Positions 16,824 to 25,511 are shown, counted from the stretch's first letter. The stretch: 62,610 nt of DNA from Sphaerisporangium perillae (GCF_023276435.1 NZ_JALLPO010000051.1:1-62610); one strand, 5' to 3'. The notes: a model not told the origin generated them from the letters alone. A program made the numbers and translations.

Positions 16824-18118
16824 AGCGCCGCAAAGACAACGAGAAGTTCAGAATCGCGACGGCCGGTCTCTTCGTCTTCGGCGCAGCGGTCGCCTGGATC
16901 GTCATCTTCCGCTCCTTCATCAGCGATCCCGGGCAGTGGCAGTCGGCTGGCGTTTATCTGCTCACCACCGGGGTGCTCATCGCCATCCTCGGGTCGACCG
17001 TCTATCCGCGCCGGTTCACCCACCTGCCCCCGGCCAAGGGCCGCATCGTAGCGATCGTCCCGTCGTACAACGAGAACACTGAGGCTCTGAACTCCACCAT
17101 CGCCGCACTGCTCAACTCGGCCCGGCCACCCGATGAGATCCACGTGGTCGACGACGGGTCCAGCACCCCGGCCACCCGGTTCGCCCACCCATTCGTGTAC
17201 TGGCACCGCCGCGACAATGGAGGCAAGCGCGAGGCTCAGGCGTTCGTGCTCCGCGAGTTGAAGTGGGCTCGCGACCACGGACGGGGCAGAGCCGACTTCA
17301 TCCTCACCGTCGACTCCGACAGCGTGGTCGACCGGCGCGCGATCCGGCACCTGCTTCGAGCCATGTCCGACCCCAAGGTCCAAGCCGCCACCGGGCTGCC
17401 CATGCTGCGCAACCGGACCAAGAACATCCTGACCCGGCTGCTGGACCTGGAGATGGTGTCCGCCTGCCTGACCCAGCGCGCCGCCCGGTCCCGGATGGGC
17501 GTGGTGGCCCCGTGCTCGGGAGCCCTGTCCCTGTACCGGGCCGACTTGGTCCTGGACAACCTCGACGACTACCTCAACAGCGGCACCGTCGGGGACGACC
17601 GGAGGCTCACCCACTACGCCCTGCAGCGCGGCCAGACAGTGGCGGTCGACGAGGCGTGGGTGTTCACCGACATGCCCGAGACGATCCGCACCGCCTACCG
17701 CCAGCGCACCCGCTGGTACCGGTCCTACTGGATCTACGCCCTGTGGGAGATCACCAACCTGCGGCCGCTTCCGACCGCCTGGCGGATCTACGCGATGGCG
17801 ATGAGCGCGCTCAACCCGATCGCACTGCTCTACTTGCTCGTCGTCGCCCCGGCCCTGGGCAAGCCCTTCCCGTGGGAGGGCGCGCTGTACTGGCTCGGCC
17901 TGACCTACATCATCGGCTCGCGCTACGCCTTCCGGCGGCCAAATGTCAGTGCGCCCGCCCGCTTCGCGACCTGGCTGATCGGCACCCCGTTCCTGCTCCT
18001 GCTCCAGTACGGGCTGATCCGCCCGGCCATGTGGCACGCGGCGGTCACGGCACGCCGCACCGGCTGGGTCACCCGCGGCCCCGCCGTGGACGAAGCGGCC
18101 CTGTCCATGGTCGCGTGA
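16820..18118 (+). CDS. Membrane glycosyltransferase family 2 (processive synthase type)
   Basis: A 432-residue GT2 enzyme. Two N-terminal membrane helices (about 12-30 and 43-62) precede the catalytic domain with IVPSYNE, VVDDGS (Asp111-112), the metal site TVDSDS (Asp165-167), the acceptor-site GDDRRLT (near 259) and the processivity motif QRTRWYRS (near 295). Three or more C-terminal helices follow. This layout matches hyaluronan, chitin or cellulose synthase-like enzymes that both build and extrude a polysaccharide. It starts with TTG at 16820, overlapping the stop of the tiny membrane protein. The sugar and product cannot be told. Confidence 0.82.
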   Translation: MKRRKDNEKFRIATAGLFVFGAAVAWIVIFRSFISDPGQWQSAGVYLLTTGVLIAILGSTVYPRRFTHLPPAKGRIVAIVPSYNENTEALNSTIAALLNSARPPDEIHVVDDGSSTPATRFAHPFVYWHRRDNGGKREAQAFVLRELKWARDHGRGRADFILTVDSDSVVDRRAIRHLLRAMSDPKVQAATGLPMLRNRTKNILTRLLDLEMVSACLTQRAARSRMGVVAPCSGALSLYRADLVLDNLDDYLNSGTVGDDRRLTHYALQRGQTVAVDEAWVFTDMPETIRTAYRQRTRWYRSYWIYALWEITNLRPLPTAWRIYAMAMSALNPIALLYLLVVAPALGKPFPWEGALYWLGLTYIIGSRYAFRRPNVSAPARFATWLIGTPFLLLLQYGLIRPAMWHAAVTARRTGWVTRGPAVDEAALSMVA

Positions 18119-18355
18119 AACGCGTCGAAAGGCCGTGCACCTGAGGGGGTGCGGCTCCGCATCTGGTGCCTTGTCCGGCAGACTGCCGACTGCTCGCCAG
18201 GTCACGAGTTCCAGCGTTCAGCCCCGGCTTGCTGGACGGCATCCCGCCCGCTGCGGGTGCCCCGGGTGACGACCCGCCTCGCACAAGGTGTGTGGGGAAC
18301 CGCGGATCACCGGGGTGTGACACCACCGGGGTCCAAGACTCCGGAGGAAACCGTC

Positions 18356-19315
18356 ATGCCCGCCCCGAACGACGCCTACGCCCTGCGCCACAAGCACTGC
18401 CCCGGCTGCGACATCTTCTTCAATGTTCACGGGCTGGGTCCCGAGGAGCCCATCACCGAAGCCGCGCCCGGCGTCTACTACGCCCGCTGCCTTCACTGCG
18501 AGGTGCGCTGGCACGTCCACCGCCCTGGGACCCCGGAGCGTGAGCGGGCCGAGGCCGAAGTTGCCAAGCGCCCGGTCGATCAGCCGGACCTGGTCGCCGC
18601 CTGGTCGCACGGCGTGCTCCGCCTCACCCTGGCTGGCCAGGACTACGAGGTCCGCCGACCGGCCGACCTCATCCCGGGCTCCGACATCGTCGGCCACCCC
18701 TTGGCCACCGTGGCACATGTGCTGACCGCGTGGACCCCAGGTAGCCGGCCAGGAAAGCTCGACCGGAACCGGGCCGCGCATGCGACCCTTCTGGCACGAG
18801 TGCGGGACCGCGGCTGGCAGGTCGCCGACAAGGCCGCCTGTCACCACGCCGACTTCGCCTGGGCCGAGCAATCAGTCGTGGTCGTCGGAGCCGACGAGGA
18901 CCAGGTGCTGGCCCTGGCTCGGGAGTTCAACCAGCCGGCCGTGCTCCGCTGGGCGTCGGGCCTGATGGTCGTCCTGAGCACCACCACCCGCGAACCCCTC
19001 ACCACCGGCGAGCCGGTCACGGTCACCCGGCTGCAGCAGCGCCCCTGCCCGATGACCGGCCAGCCGCGCAGCGAGGTCTGCCGCAACCCAGGCGGTCCGT
19101 GGACGAGCAGGTCCATGCAGTACGCCAGGGATTGGAACGACCGGCGCACCTGCCTGCTCGCCGCCCTTGGTTGCGACATCTGCCATGGCAGCCCCGCCGA
19201 GGGGCCGATGGGCAAGCCCGTCGACTCCGGCACCCTGTACGACCGCCAGACCGTGCCCAGCCGGTACGGCATCGGCCGCCGCCGCAAGACCTCCCGGCGA
19301 CCACGAAAGGTGTGA
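18356..19315 (+). CDS. Zinc-ribbon protein with DUF3293-like domain
   Basis: A 319-residue protein. The N-terminus carries two C-x2-C knuckles (Cys15/Cys18 in HCPGCDIFF and Cys45/Cys48 in RCLHCEVRW), a likely zinc ribbon. Residues about 120-205 (LTAWTPGSRP, NRAAHATLLARV, VVVVGADEDQVLALAREF) match the DUF3293 pattern. The last third has more cysteines (PCPMTGQPRSEVC, CDICHG) and a basic end. ATG 18356 follows CCGGAGGAAACCGTC. The 237 bp before it show no gene. It precedes, by a 4-bp overlap, a small membrane protein. The combined function is unknown. Confidence 0.65.
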   Translation: MPAPNDAYALRHKHCPGCDIFFNVHGLGPEEPITEAAPGVYYARCLHCEVRWHVHRPGTPERERAEAEVAKRPVDQPDLVAAWSHGVLRLTLAGQDYEVRRPADLIPGSDIVGHPLATVAHVLTAWTPGSRPGKLDRNRAAHATLLARVRDRGWQVADKAACHHADFAWAEQSVVVVGADEDQVLALAREFNQPAVLRWASGLMVVLSTTTREPLTTGEPVTVTRLQQRPCPMTGQPRSEVCRNPGGPWTSRSMQYARDWNDRRTCLLAALGCDICHGSPAEGPMGKPVDSGTLYDRQTVPSRYGIGRRRKTSRRPRKV

Positions 19316-19515
19316 GAGTTGCGCCCGGACTGACCGGCGAACCGCTCCGCAGCGCGGCGGAGATCATCGGTGGCCTGCTGGCAGGCGGAGCGGTCGCGCT
19401 GGGCCTCGCCCATCTGCCGCGCAGGCAGCACCTTGCGGCAACCGGAGGGATACTCCTGCTCCTGCTCATCTTGGTGGCGCTGAAGACCTCTGAGCTCACC
19501 GGCGCCGGGATCTGA
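19312..19515 (+). CDS. Small two-helix membrane protein
   Basis: A 67-residue frame starting at GTG 19312, overlapping the preceding stop as GTGA. Two hydrophobic segments (IIGGLLAGGAVALGLAHL and GGILLLLLILVAL) are joined by a basic loop (PRRQH). No family is recognised. Tight coupling to the zinc-ribbon protein suggests the two act together. Confidence 0.6.
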   Translation: MRVAPGLTGEPLRSAAEIIGGLLAGGAVALGLAHLPRRQHLAATGGILLLLLILVALKTSELTGAGI

Positions 19516-19599
19516 GGCTCCGTTTTTCGCGTTCTGCCGAGCCACCGGCGATGCCAAAGGCCCAGTCGCGCTAGGGGTGACTTGCCGGCGGACTACAAC

Positions 19600-19617
19600 G
19601 AACGCCCCAGGGCGTTC
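19600..19617. terminator. Perfect hairpin GAACGCC-CCAG-GGCGTTC
   Basis: A 7-bp perfect stem (8 bp if the closing C-G pair is counted) lies in the 150-bp gap between two plus-strand genes. It may terminate the upstream small operon or serve as an operator for the membrane protein/subtilase pair. No T run follows. Confidence 0.4.
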
Positions 19618-19669
19618 CGGGCATTGACTGGCTGGTGCTGCCGATAGCTGATCGATAGTGTCGTCCTTC

Positions 19670-20416
19670 ATGCATGAAATCGCCCCTGGAACGCGATTAG
19701 AACGCCCGCCTCGGAAGACGAGATCATGGTTGCTGTGGTCCGGCATAGGCCTGGTCGCGCTCCTGGGCCTGGCCGCGGGAGCGTACGGGGGGCTGGAGGT
19801 GAAGCGCGAGCTCGACCGCCCGCCGACGCGGCCCGAGAAGGACGCCGCGTCGCTCCAGGAGATCGCGCTCCGATGGCGCACTCGAGCAGCGGGTGACATC
19901 TTCCCCGCAACGGTCGACTACGGCTCGGGTGGGAAGAAGGACCTGGCCCTGCGCGTGGGAATCGCCGCGGAGGCACCATGCGCGAAGGCCCTGGACGCGA
20001 CGATCGACAAGATCGTCGCGTCATACGGTTGTAAGACGGTACTACGCGCCACCTATCTGGACGCGACCGAGACCCTCGTGAGCACGGTAGGCGTGGCTGT
20101 GCTGGCCAACGGGGGAGCCGCGTCGAAGGCGTCGGTGCTCATCTGGAGTCCGACTCCTCGCCGAGGAGTACGCGCGGTTGCCTTCCCCGGTACCGGATCC
20201 GCTCGATTCCGTGACGCGGCACGGCAGTATTTCACTTCGACGGACACCGGCAACTATCTGATCTTCGTCGCCGGCGGCTACGCGGACGGGCGACGGCAGG
20301 TCAAGTCAGACCGCCCAGCGATCTTCCTGTTCAGCAGCCGCATCGCCGTCCAGGTGAGCAGCCTGCTGGACCAACGCATCGATCCCTGCACCGTGCGGGG
20401 AGTGGTCACATGCTGA
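19670..20416 (+). CDS. Membrane-anchored hypothetical protein paired with a subtilase
   Basis: A 248-residue protein with a short basic N-terminus, one membrane span (WLLWSGIGLVALLGLAAGAY) and an outside domain of about 200 residues. That domain carries only a few cysteines (for example EAPCAKAL, SYGCKTV and the end PCTVRGVVTC) that could pair. No family is recognised. Its stop overlaps the subtilase start by 7 bp, so the two are co-translated and probably form a complex at the cell surface. Starts are uncertain: GTG 19658 and ATG 19670 both lack a ribosome site; ATG 19670 is chosen. Confidence 0.6.
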   Translation: MHEIAPGTRLERPPRKTRSWLLWSGIGLVALLGLAAGAYGGLEVKRELDRPPTRPEKDAASLQEIALRWRTRAAGDIFPATVDYGSGGKKDLALRVGIAAEAPCAKALDATIDKIVASYGCKTVLRATYLDATETLVSTVGVAVLANGGAASKASVLIWSPTPRRGVRAVAFPGTGSARFRDAARQYFTSTDTGNYLIFVAGGYADGRRQVKSDRPAIFLFSSRIAVQVSSLLDQRIDPCTVRGVVTC

Positions 20417-21735
20417 GGCAAGCGCTTACCTGGGTGGTAGCGGCTTCGGCTCTCGTTTCCGCTCTTGCGAGCCCGGCTGCGGCCGAGGACGTTCTGGGAG
20501 AGCTGGCACGTGATCTCCAGGCCGCACACAAGGTCGCCAAGGGCCGAGGCGTCACGATCGCCATGCTCGCGGACGGTGTGGATCCGGGGCTCCGTGAACT
20601 GGCGGGCCGGCTCCGGGTGGCTCCCGACCTGGTCAGGAGGACGGAGTCCGATCAGCGCGCGGGCACTTTGCTCGCCTCGATGATCACGGGGAAAGGCTCG
20701 CCTCAAGGAACGCCCATCAAGGGCATCGCTCCCTCCGCGAAGATCCTCTCTGTTCGCGTCCGGCCCTCGTCGGCATCGGCTTACAAGAAGTTCACCCGGA
20801 CAGATTCGCTGGGCAAGCTCGCCCAGGGCATCCGATACGCCGCCGATCACGGCGCCAAGGTCATCTTCATCGGAGACGCGCGAGGCGACGGGTCCAACAC
20901 CAGACTGGTGCAAGCGGTCAACTACGCCGTGAACAAAAAGGTCGTCATGGTGAGCGCGGCTTCTCGTCTGGAGAATGCCAACGGCCAGGCGGCCCCGCTG
21001 GAGGCGCTCGCCTACCCCGCGGCGATTCCGGGTGTCATCGCCGTCGGCGCCACGGACAACCGGGGTAGATGGCTCAGCAAGCTATCCGGACGCAACTCCA
21101 CCGTGACCGTGGCAGCGCCGGGGACGAGGGTCAACGCCACAGGCGACGGCAATCGGGCAGGTTGGTACATCATCGGGCCCGACGTCGCCGCCGCGTGGGT
21201 GGTTGGCACCGCAGCGCTCATCAAGGAGCAGTATCCGAACATGTCTCCTGGCCGGGTGGCGCAGGCCCTTGCTCTCTCCACCAGGCACCGTCCCAAGGGC
21301 GGTTACAGCACCACCTTGGGGAACGGCCTGGTCAGCCCGATCGGAGCGCTCAAGGAGGCCAAACGTCTGAACAAGCCGGCCGGCGCGGCGACCGCGGGAA
21401 AGGGCAGAGTCGGTAAGGACGCTCACTTCGGCGGCGGCCTCCCGGCCACCCCCGTCAAGGCGGTGAAGTGGGATGAGGCCAAGCTGACCCGCTACGGCCT
21501 CATCGCGGGCGCCGGGCTCCTCCTGTTCCTGATCTCTCTCGTCACCGCGGCAGTGGCGATGGTTCGTCGGCGCGGGAAACGACGTGCGCCCGCCACTGCG
21601 CCGATTCCATCGCCGGAGCATCCGTACGGCCCGCCGCAATCAACCGCCAGTGCCGCGGTGCGACCTCCCCAACCGGTCTGGCCGGACTCCCCTCCGCATC
21701 CGAGGAACGGTGGCCAGGACGGACCTCCCGGCTGA
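20410..21735 (+). CDS. Mycosin-like S8 subtilase, apparently catalytically dead
   Basis: A 441-residue protein with a mycosin layout: signal peptide (residues 1-25), subtilase domain, C-terminal membrane helix (LIAGAGLLLFLISLVTAAVAMV) and a proline-rich cytosolic tail. The fold is clear from GIAPSAKILSVRV, AIPGVIAVGATD, TVAAPGTRV and VVGTAALIKEQYP. The triad is not. The Asp position reads MLADGV (Ala54), the His position RAGT instead of GHGT (Ala84), and the Ser position GPD instead of GTS (Asp258); the oxyanion Asn is also gone. Mycosins cap the membrane complex of type VII secretion, where a structural role is known besides proteolysis. No other type VII genes are in view. A scaffold or binding role is inferred. 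Confidence 0.75.
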   Translation: MLRQALTWVVAASALVSALASPAAAEDVLGELARDLQAAHKVAKGRGVTIAMLADGVDPGLRELAGRLRVAPDLVRRTESDQRAGTLLASMITGKGSPQGTPIKGIAPSAKILSVRVRPSSASAYKKFTRTDSLGKLAQGIRYAADHGAKVIFIGDARGDGSNTRLVQAVNYAVNKKVVMVSAASRLENANGQAAPLEALAYPAAIPGVIAVGATDNRGRWLSKLSGRNSTVTVAAPGTRVNATGDGNRAGWYIIGPDVAAAWVVGTAALIKEQYPNMSPGRVAQALALSTRHRPKGGYSTTLGNGLVSPIGALKEAKRLNKPAGAATAGKGRVGKDAHFGGGLPATPVKAVKWDEAKLTRYGLIAGAGLLLFLISLVTAAVAMVRRRGKRRAPATAPIPSPEHPYGPPQSTASAAVRPPQPVWPDSPPHPRNGGQDGPPG

Positions 21736-21891
21736 CGGTGCACTGCGGCAAGCGCACCGGGAGCACCCTTTAAGAGGACCCCCGCCAGAGCCGCGTTCGT
21801 CCGGACGAGGTTCTGCTCGTCGTACCACTCGACCCACAACATGACGCACGGCGGTTGGAGCGCCAGCGTGCTGATCCTGTGGCGCCGAGCA

Positions 21892-21915
21892 GCTATCTGA
21901 AGTAGTTCAGATAGC
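21892..21915. promoter_or_regulatory. Perfect 10-bp operator palindrome of the antitoxin gene
   Basis: GCTATCTGAA (21892-21901) and TTCAGATAGC (21906-21915) form a perfect inverted repeat around GTAG. TAGCAT (21912-21917) overlaps its right arm and lies 7 bp before ATG 21925, as a -10 element of a leaderless transcript would. Binding by the antitoxin would block the promoter, the usual autoregulation of toxin-antitoxin pairs. Confidence 0.65.
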
Positions 21916-21924
21916 ATGATAGTC

Positions 21925-22389
21925 ATGGCGACGAAGAGCTTTCCATACAGCGCGTTCTTGCGTGGACCTTCTCAGGTGCTGCCCTCGCTGGACGATGCTG
22001 ACGTCGTGCTGGAGCGGAGGGACGATGAGAACCTCGTCTTGATGCGCGCTGAGCGTTTCGAAGCCGGCGCCGCCACGTTGCGCATCGCGGCTCGCGCGCT
22101 TGCGATCCTCGCCCGGCGTAACAGTGATCTCGCCGAGGAGGTGCTGGCCGAGGAGTTGCCGTGGACGACATGGCTACCGGAGAGCGAGCGGCACGCCTGC
22201 GTGCGCGAGTTGCTTGGACACTTGATGGCCGGGGCGGATACGGGCGAGTTGGTGCCCTTCAGCCGGGCGTTGACCTCCTGGCGATCCACCGCTGTCGCAT
22301 GGAGCGACCCCCAACTCGCACGGGATCTCCAAGGGCCGTTCCCCGGCGATGGCGCGGAGGTTCCACGGCCTCTCGGCGAGTCGGCATGA
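21925..22389 (+). CDS. Antitoxin-like protein (Phd/prevent-host-death type suspected)
   Basis: A 154-residue protein beginning MATKSFPYSAFLRGPSQVL, followed by DDADVVLERRDDENLVLMRAERF. This short beta-alpha layout with a basic-hydrophobic start is that of YefM/Phd-like antitoxins, here with a longer alpha-helical tail. ATG 21925 lacks a ribosome site but is well placed for leaderless translation; ATG 21916 is an alternative. Its TGA overlaps the next ATG as ATGA. The partner is a broken RelE-like toxin, so the antitoxin is now probably an orphan regulator. Family assignment is from pattern recognition and moderately certain. Confidence 0.6.
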   Translation: MATKSFPYSAFLRGPSQVLPSLDDADVVLERRDDENLVLMRAERFEAGAATLRIAARALAILARRNSDLAEEVLAEELPWTTWLPESERHACVRELLGHLMAGADTGELVPFSRALTSWRSTAVAWSDPQLARDLQGPFPGDGAEVPRPLGESA

Positions 22390-22728
22390 CCGGCCGGGGA
22401 CAGGATGTTCCCCGCCCTAAGCCCTGGATCGTACGATTCGCCGACCGCAGAGCAGCCGAGGGCTGGAACCAGCTCCTCACCCAGGCGCTGGAGAACCTCG
22501 ACCGAGCATAGGTGGCGATCACCAGTGATCCGCGCCACGTGACAGCCGCCAGCATCCCCTGAGGGGGGCCTTGGCGCGGTAAAGGTAGGCGGCGATTCGC
22601 TGGAGCAGTGGCAGTACGAAGCGACCTCAGGCGGTCGGATCTGGTACGCCATTGACGACGAACACCGCACCCTGTGGATCACACGGGCCGGCACGGGGCA
22701 TCCAAAACAGACCGACCGGAAACGCTGA
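22386..22728 (+). pseudogene. RelE/ParE-like toxin, broken by stop and frameshift
   Basis: Reading starts at ATG 22386 (MTGRGQDVPRPKPWIVRF, then AEGWNQLLTQALENLDRA) and meets TAG at 22509 where an aromatic residue is expected. The same frame continues VAITSDPRHVTAASIP to a second stop at 22560. The sequel, KVGGDSLEQWQYEATSGG, RIWYAIDDEHRTLWITRAGTGHPKQTDRKR in spirit, continues in the +1 frame after a run of G's (22563-22568) to a TGA at 22726. Joined, the parts resemble a complete RelE-superfamily toxin. Two independent lesions make function unlikely. Confidence 0.7.
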
Positions 22729-22807
22729 CGGTGTGCCGCCCGCACATGCCGATCCCCGGCATTGCTGCGGGCGGCGGTTTCCGCTACCTGCCCCCCGGAC
22801 CTCGACC

Positions 22808-23281
22808 TCACTGTCCGGGGTCGTCCGAGGAGGCATACTCCCGTCTCTCCGGCGCCGGCCGGTTTGAGTCCGCGTCCTCCAGGCGCGCGAAGCCAGGCTC
22901 ACTAGGGGGTGAATGCTCGGCATGCTCGAGTTCCGTCCGTTCGCGACGGGCGGCGATATCACGAGCGGCCGAGTCGAAGTTGTCTACGCTATGCGCCTCG
23001 ACGGGCAGGCCGCCTGGTTCCTTGACCAGGAACCAGGCGCCGCCGCCACCTGGCACGTCGACCACGGTGACGGTCGCGATCAGGCGCCCGCCGCCGTACA
23101 CGTCCATCTCCGGCGGCAGCAGGATCGGCTCGTAGTACCACCCGCGCATTGGGAGATGGAGACGCTCGACAGGGCGGCAGCGCAGGTCATAGCACTCCAG
23201 CCCCTTGCGCAGGTAACCGAGGGCGCGGCGGTGGCTCTCAGCCCGGTCCTCGGGCATCCCGAACATCAGCACTCCGGTCAC
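22808..23281 (-). CDS. Hypothetical protein, second of a pair divergent from XRE
   Basis: A 157-residue protein from GTG 23281, overlapping the upstream stop as GTGA. The N-terminal part (VLMFGMPEDRAESHRRALGYL, then ECYDLRCRPVERLHL) is followed by a strand-rich part with LLPPEMDVYGGGRLIATVTVV, and a charged tail. No family is recognised; the N-terminal start resembles small proteins that describe a date or registry-like ferredoxin fold, but this is uncertain. It is probably controlled with its partner by the divergent XRE regulator. Confidence 0.5.
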   Translation of the reverse strand: MTGVLMFGMPEDRAESHRRALGYLRKGLECYDLRCRPVERLHLPMRGWYYEPILLPPEMDVYGGGRLIATVTVVDVPGGGGAWFLVKEPGGLPVEAHSVDNFDSAARDIAARRERTELEHAEHSPPSEPGFARLEDADSNRPAPERREYASSDDPGQ

Positions 23282-23739
23282 GCCTGCCACCTCCCGCCGG
23301 ACTGCGACGGTACGGCCTGGGCGAACCGGCCGGCATATATCGATGCCACCTTGGCGAAGCCGCCGGTATGTGGGGGTCTCACCTCGGTGCGGGGCCTCCC
23401 CAAGCCTGTCTCGCGGCTCATGTCGGCGGGGGCCGCCTCGGCCAGGCGCATCAGGCTGCGCAGTTCCTCGGGACCGGACGCCTCGACCAGCGGCTCGGTG
23501 ACCGCGTTCATGCGGGCGATGGCATAGAAGCGGCGGTAGTACGGGCCGTACAGGACCAGCCATCCCGGTTCGAGCAGGTCGAGTTGGGCAGCACGGGCCT
23601 TCTGGGCGATATCCCATTCCCGGCGGTCCGGCATGCTGACCAGCCGGCCATGGCGGTGTCGTCCGGCGGGCGCACGGCGCATGCGGGGCAGGCGGCCGGG
23701 CGTTCCGGGCCCGAGGCCGCGCATGTCCGGGGCCGTCAT
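23278..23739 (-). CDS. Hypothetical protein, first of a pair divergent from XRE
   Basis: A 153-residue basic protein. ATG 23739 follows AGGAGATCTCCCG. After a Gly/Arg/Pro-rich start of about 40 residues comes a structured core, WDIAQKARAAQLDLLEPGW, then YYRRFYAIARMN and GPEELRSLMRLAE. No family is recognised. It is translationally coupled to the following gene and faces the XRE-type gene at 23965, an arrangement that suggests that regulator controls it. Confidence 0.5.
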   Translation of the reverse strand: MTAPDMRGLGPGTPGRLPRMRRAPAGRHRHGRLVSMPDRREWDIAQKARAAQLDLLEPGWLVLYGPYYRRFYAIARMNAVTEPLVEASGPEELRSLMRLAEAAPADMSRETGLGRPRTEVRPPHTGGFAKVASIYAGRFAQAVPSQSGGRWQA

Positions 23740-23964
23740 CGGGAGATCTCCTGGTGTCGGTGCCATCCGCTGACGGGGGGTTCGCGGTGCGGCATGGATC
23801 GCACTCCTGATCGGATCGGGGCCGACTTTCAGAACTGGCGCTCTGTAATCAAGCCATCATTTAGGGTTACCTTGAGGCTGGCGTCCAGTCAGCGCCCGGA
23901 GCAAGAGCTGATCCACTTCGGTGATCGGCTGGCGATTCCGGCGACCCCCGGAGGTGATTTCGGC

Positions 23965-25335
23965 ATGCCCGCACCACGCAAGAGCACCGATCGGTACAAG
24001 TCGATGGCGCACTATTTCGGCGCGCTCATCCGCGATCTCCGCGATTCGTACGAGCTGCGGGTCGGCGAACCCCTGACCGTCGCCCAACTGTCCGCGAGGA
24101 CGGGCTACTCCCCCTCCATGCTTGGCTCGATCGAACGGGGCGAAAGCCTCCCGGAGTCCGGCCTACGCGTCCAGACCATCGACGACGCCCTTCACGCGGA
24201 CGGTCAGTTGAGAACACTGTGGCCGGTGGTGCAACGGCTCGGGCATTGCACTATCGACGAGCTCGCCTCAGCGACAAACCGGACTATTGCCGGTTACCGT
24301 GAAAACGGCAGCAGCGCACTCCCCCAGGGAGACGATGTGGAACGTCGAGAGCTATTCCAGTTGGCCGGGCTCGGCCTGCTCGCCCAGACGCCGCTTTTCA
24401 GCAACGGCGAGCCCATACGGCAGATGCTCGAACGCGCCCTCAACACGGCCGATAGCTTCACCACGGAGGACTGGGAACTCGCCTGCGCCGACCACCTGAA
24501 TGCCGTCGTCACTCGTCCTCCTGCCACAGTCCGTGATGATCTTGTCGTTGACCTGGCTGCCGTACAGCAACTGCTTACGCAACGAATCCCGGCCCAGGTA
24601 GCTCAACTGCAGAGAGTAACTGCATGGTTGTCCGCGCTGCATGCCAATGTGCTCACGCGGCTCGGCGAGTACGGAGCAGCACGTCGATGGTGGACCACGG
24701 CCCGCCACGCGGCCGACATCTCTTGCGACGCTGACATGCAGGTATGGGTGCGTGGCACCGAGGCAGTCTTTGGGCTCTATTCTTCTCGTTCCATCGAAGC
24801 TGTGCTGACCCTCGCCCGGAATGCTCAATCGCTAGCCGGAGGGCGGGTTACCGGCGGTCTGATGAAGGCCATGTGCGCTGAGGCACAAGCATTGGCGTTG
24901 ATCGGGAAGCATCAGGAGGCGCGAGAACGACTCCACCATCTCCATGTACTGGCCGGTCAGACTCCAGTAGGCACGAACTATGGCTGGGGAGGAGCTTCAG
25001 CCGTATGGTTCACCACCTCGTGGGTTCTCGCCCATAGCGCTGGGCTCGAAACCGCACGAGAGGCCGGAGACAGGCTTCTCGTCGACTGCCTGACGTACCA
25101 GAACGCCATCAATGTTCGCCTTCACCAAGCCATCAACATCAGCAAGAACGGCGGTCATGACGAGGGTCTTCGGCTCGCCACACAGGTGATCTCCGACGTG
25201 GAACCGGCCTACCGCACGCACATGATCCTGCACACCGCCCGTATGGTGCTCGACACCGTCCCGATCGAGAAACGCGCCACCCTCCCCGCGCTCGGCGACT
25301 ACCGCGCGACCATCAGGGCCTCGGTCCCCAACTGA
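23965..25335 (+). CDS. XRE-family regulator with TPR-like C-terminal domain
   Basis: A 456-residue protein. The N-terminal HTH (SMAHYFGALIRDLRD, then LTVAQLSARTGYSPSMLGSIERGE) is a clear Cro/C1 motif. The remaining ~350 residues are helical with TPR-like stretches (EYGAARRWWTTARHAADI, GKHQEARERLHHLHVLAG), as in the large actinobacterial XRE regulators of development. ATG 23965 is chosen since GGAGGTGAT stands 7 bp before it; the reading frame is open for another 800 bp upstream, but that part overlaps the two minus-strand genes and looks non-coding. Confidence 0.8.
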   Translation: MPAPRKSTDRYKSMAHYFGALIRDLRDSYELRVGEPLTVAQLSARTGYSPSMLGSIERGESLPESGLRVQTIDDALHADGQLRTLWPVVQRLGHCTIDELASATNRTIAGYRENGSSALPQGDDVERRELFQLAGLGLLAQTPLFSNGEPIRQMLERALNTADSFTTEDWELACADHLNAVVTRPPATVRDDLVVDLAAVQQLLTQRIPAQVAQLQRVTAWLSALHANVLTRLGEYGAARRWWTTARHAADISCDADMQVWVRGTEAVFGLYSSRSIEAVLTLARNAQSLAGGRVTGGLMKAMCAEAQALALIGKHQEARERLHHLHVLAGQTPVGTNYGWGGASAVWFTTSWVLAHSAGLETAREAGDRLLVDCLTYQNAINVRLHQAINISKNGGHDEGLRLATQVISDVEPAYRTHMILHTARMVLDTVPIEKRATLPALGDYRATIRASVPN

Positions 25336-25511
25336 CGCAGGCGAGCCTCTGGGGACGGAGGGCACAAGATTACCGACCAGCATGGGCGGCGCTTGGGCCA
25401 CTCCGTAGGACGACGGGTTACCTCGAATGGAAGCCAGCGCACTTTGACTAGTTCCGCAGGGCTCTACCGATCGACATTCCCGGTCTTGCGCTCTGACAGG
25501 GAGATTCCGTG

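Noticed and set aside
20410..21735. Full type VII secretion locus
   Set aside because: Only the mycosin-like gene and a membrane partner are present; no EccB-E or WXG100 genes.
23149..23964. Upstream extension of the XRE gene to a 728-residue protein
   Set aside because: Overlaps two coupled minus-strand genes, low complexity, and the ATG at 23965 has a strong ribosome site.
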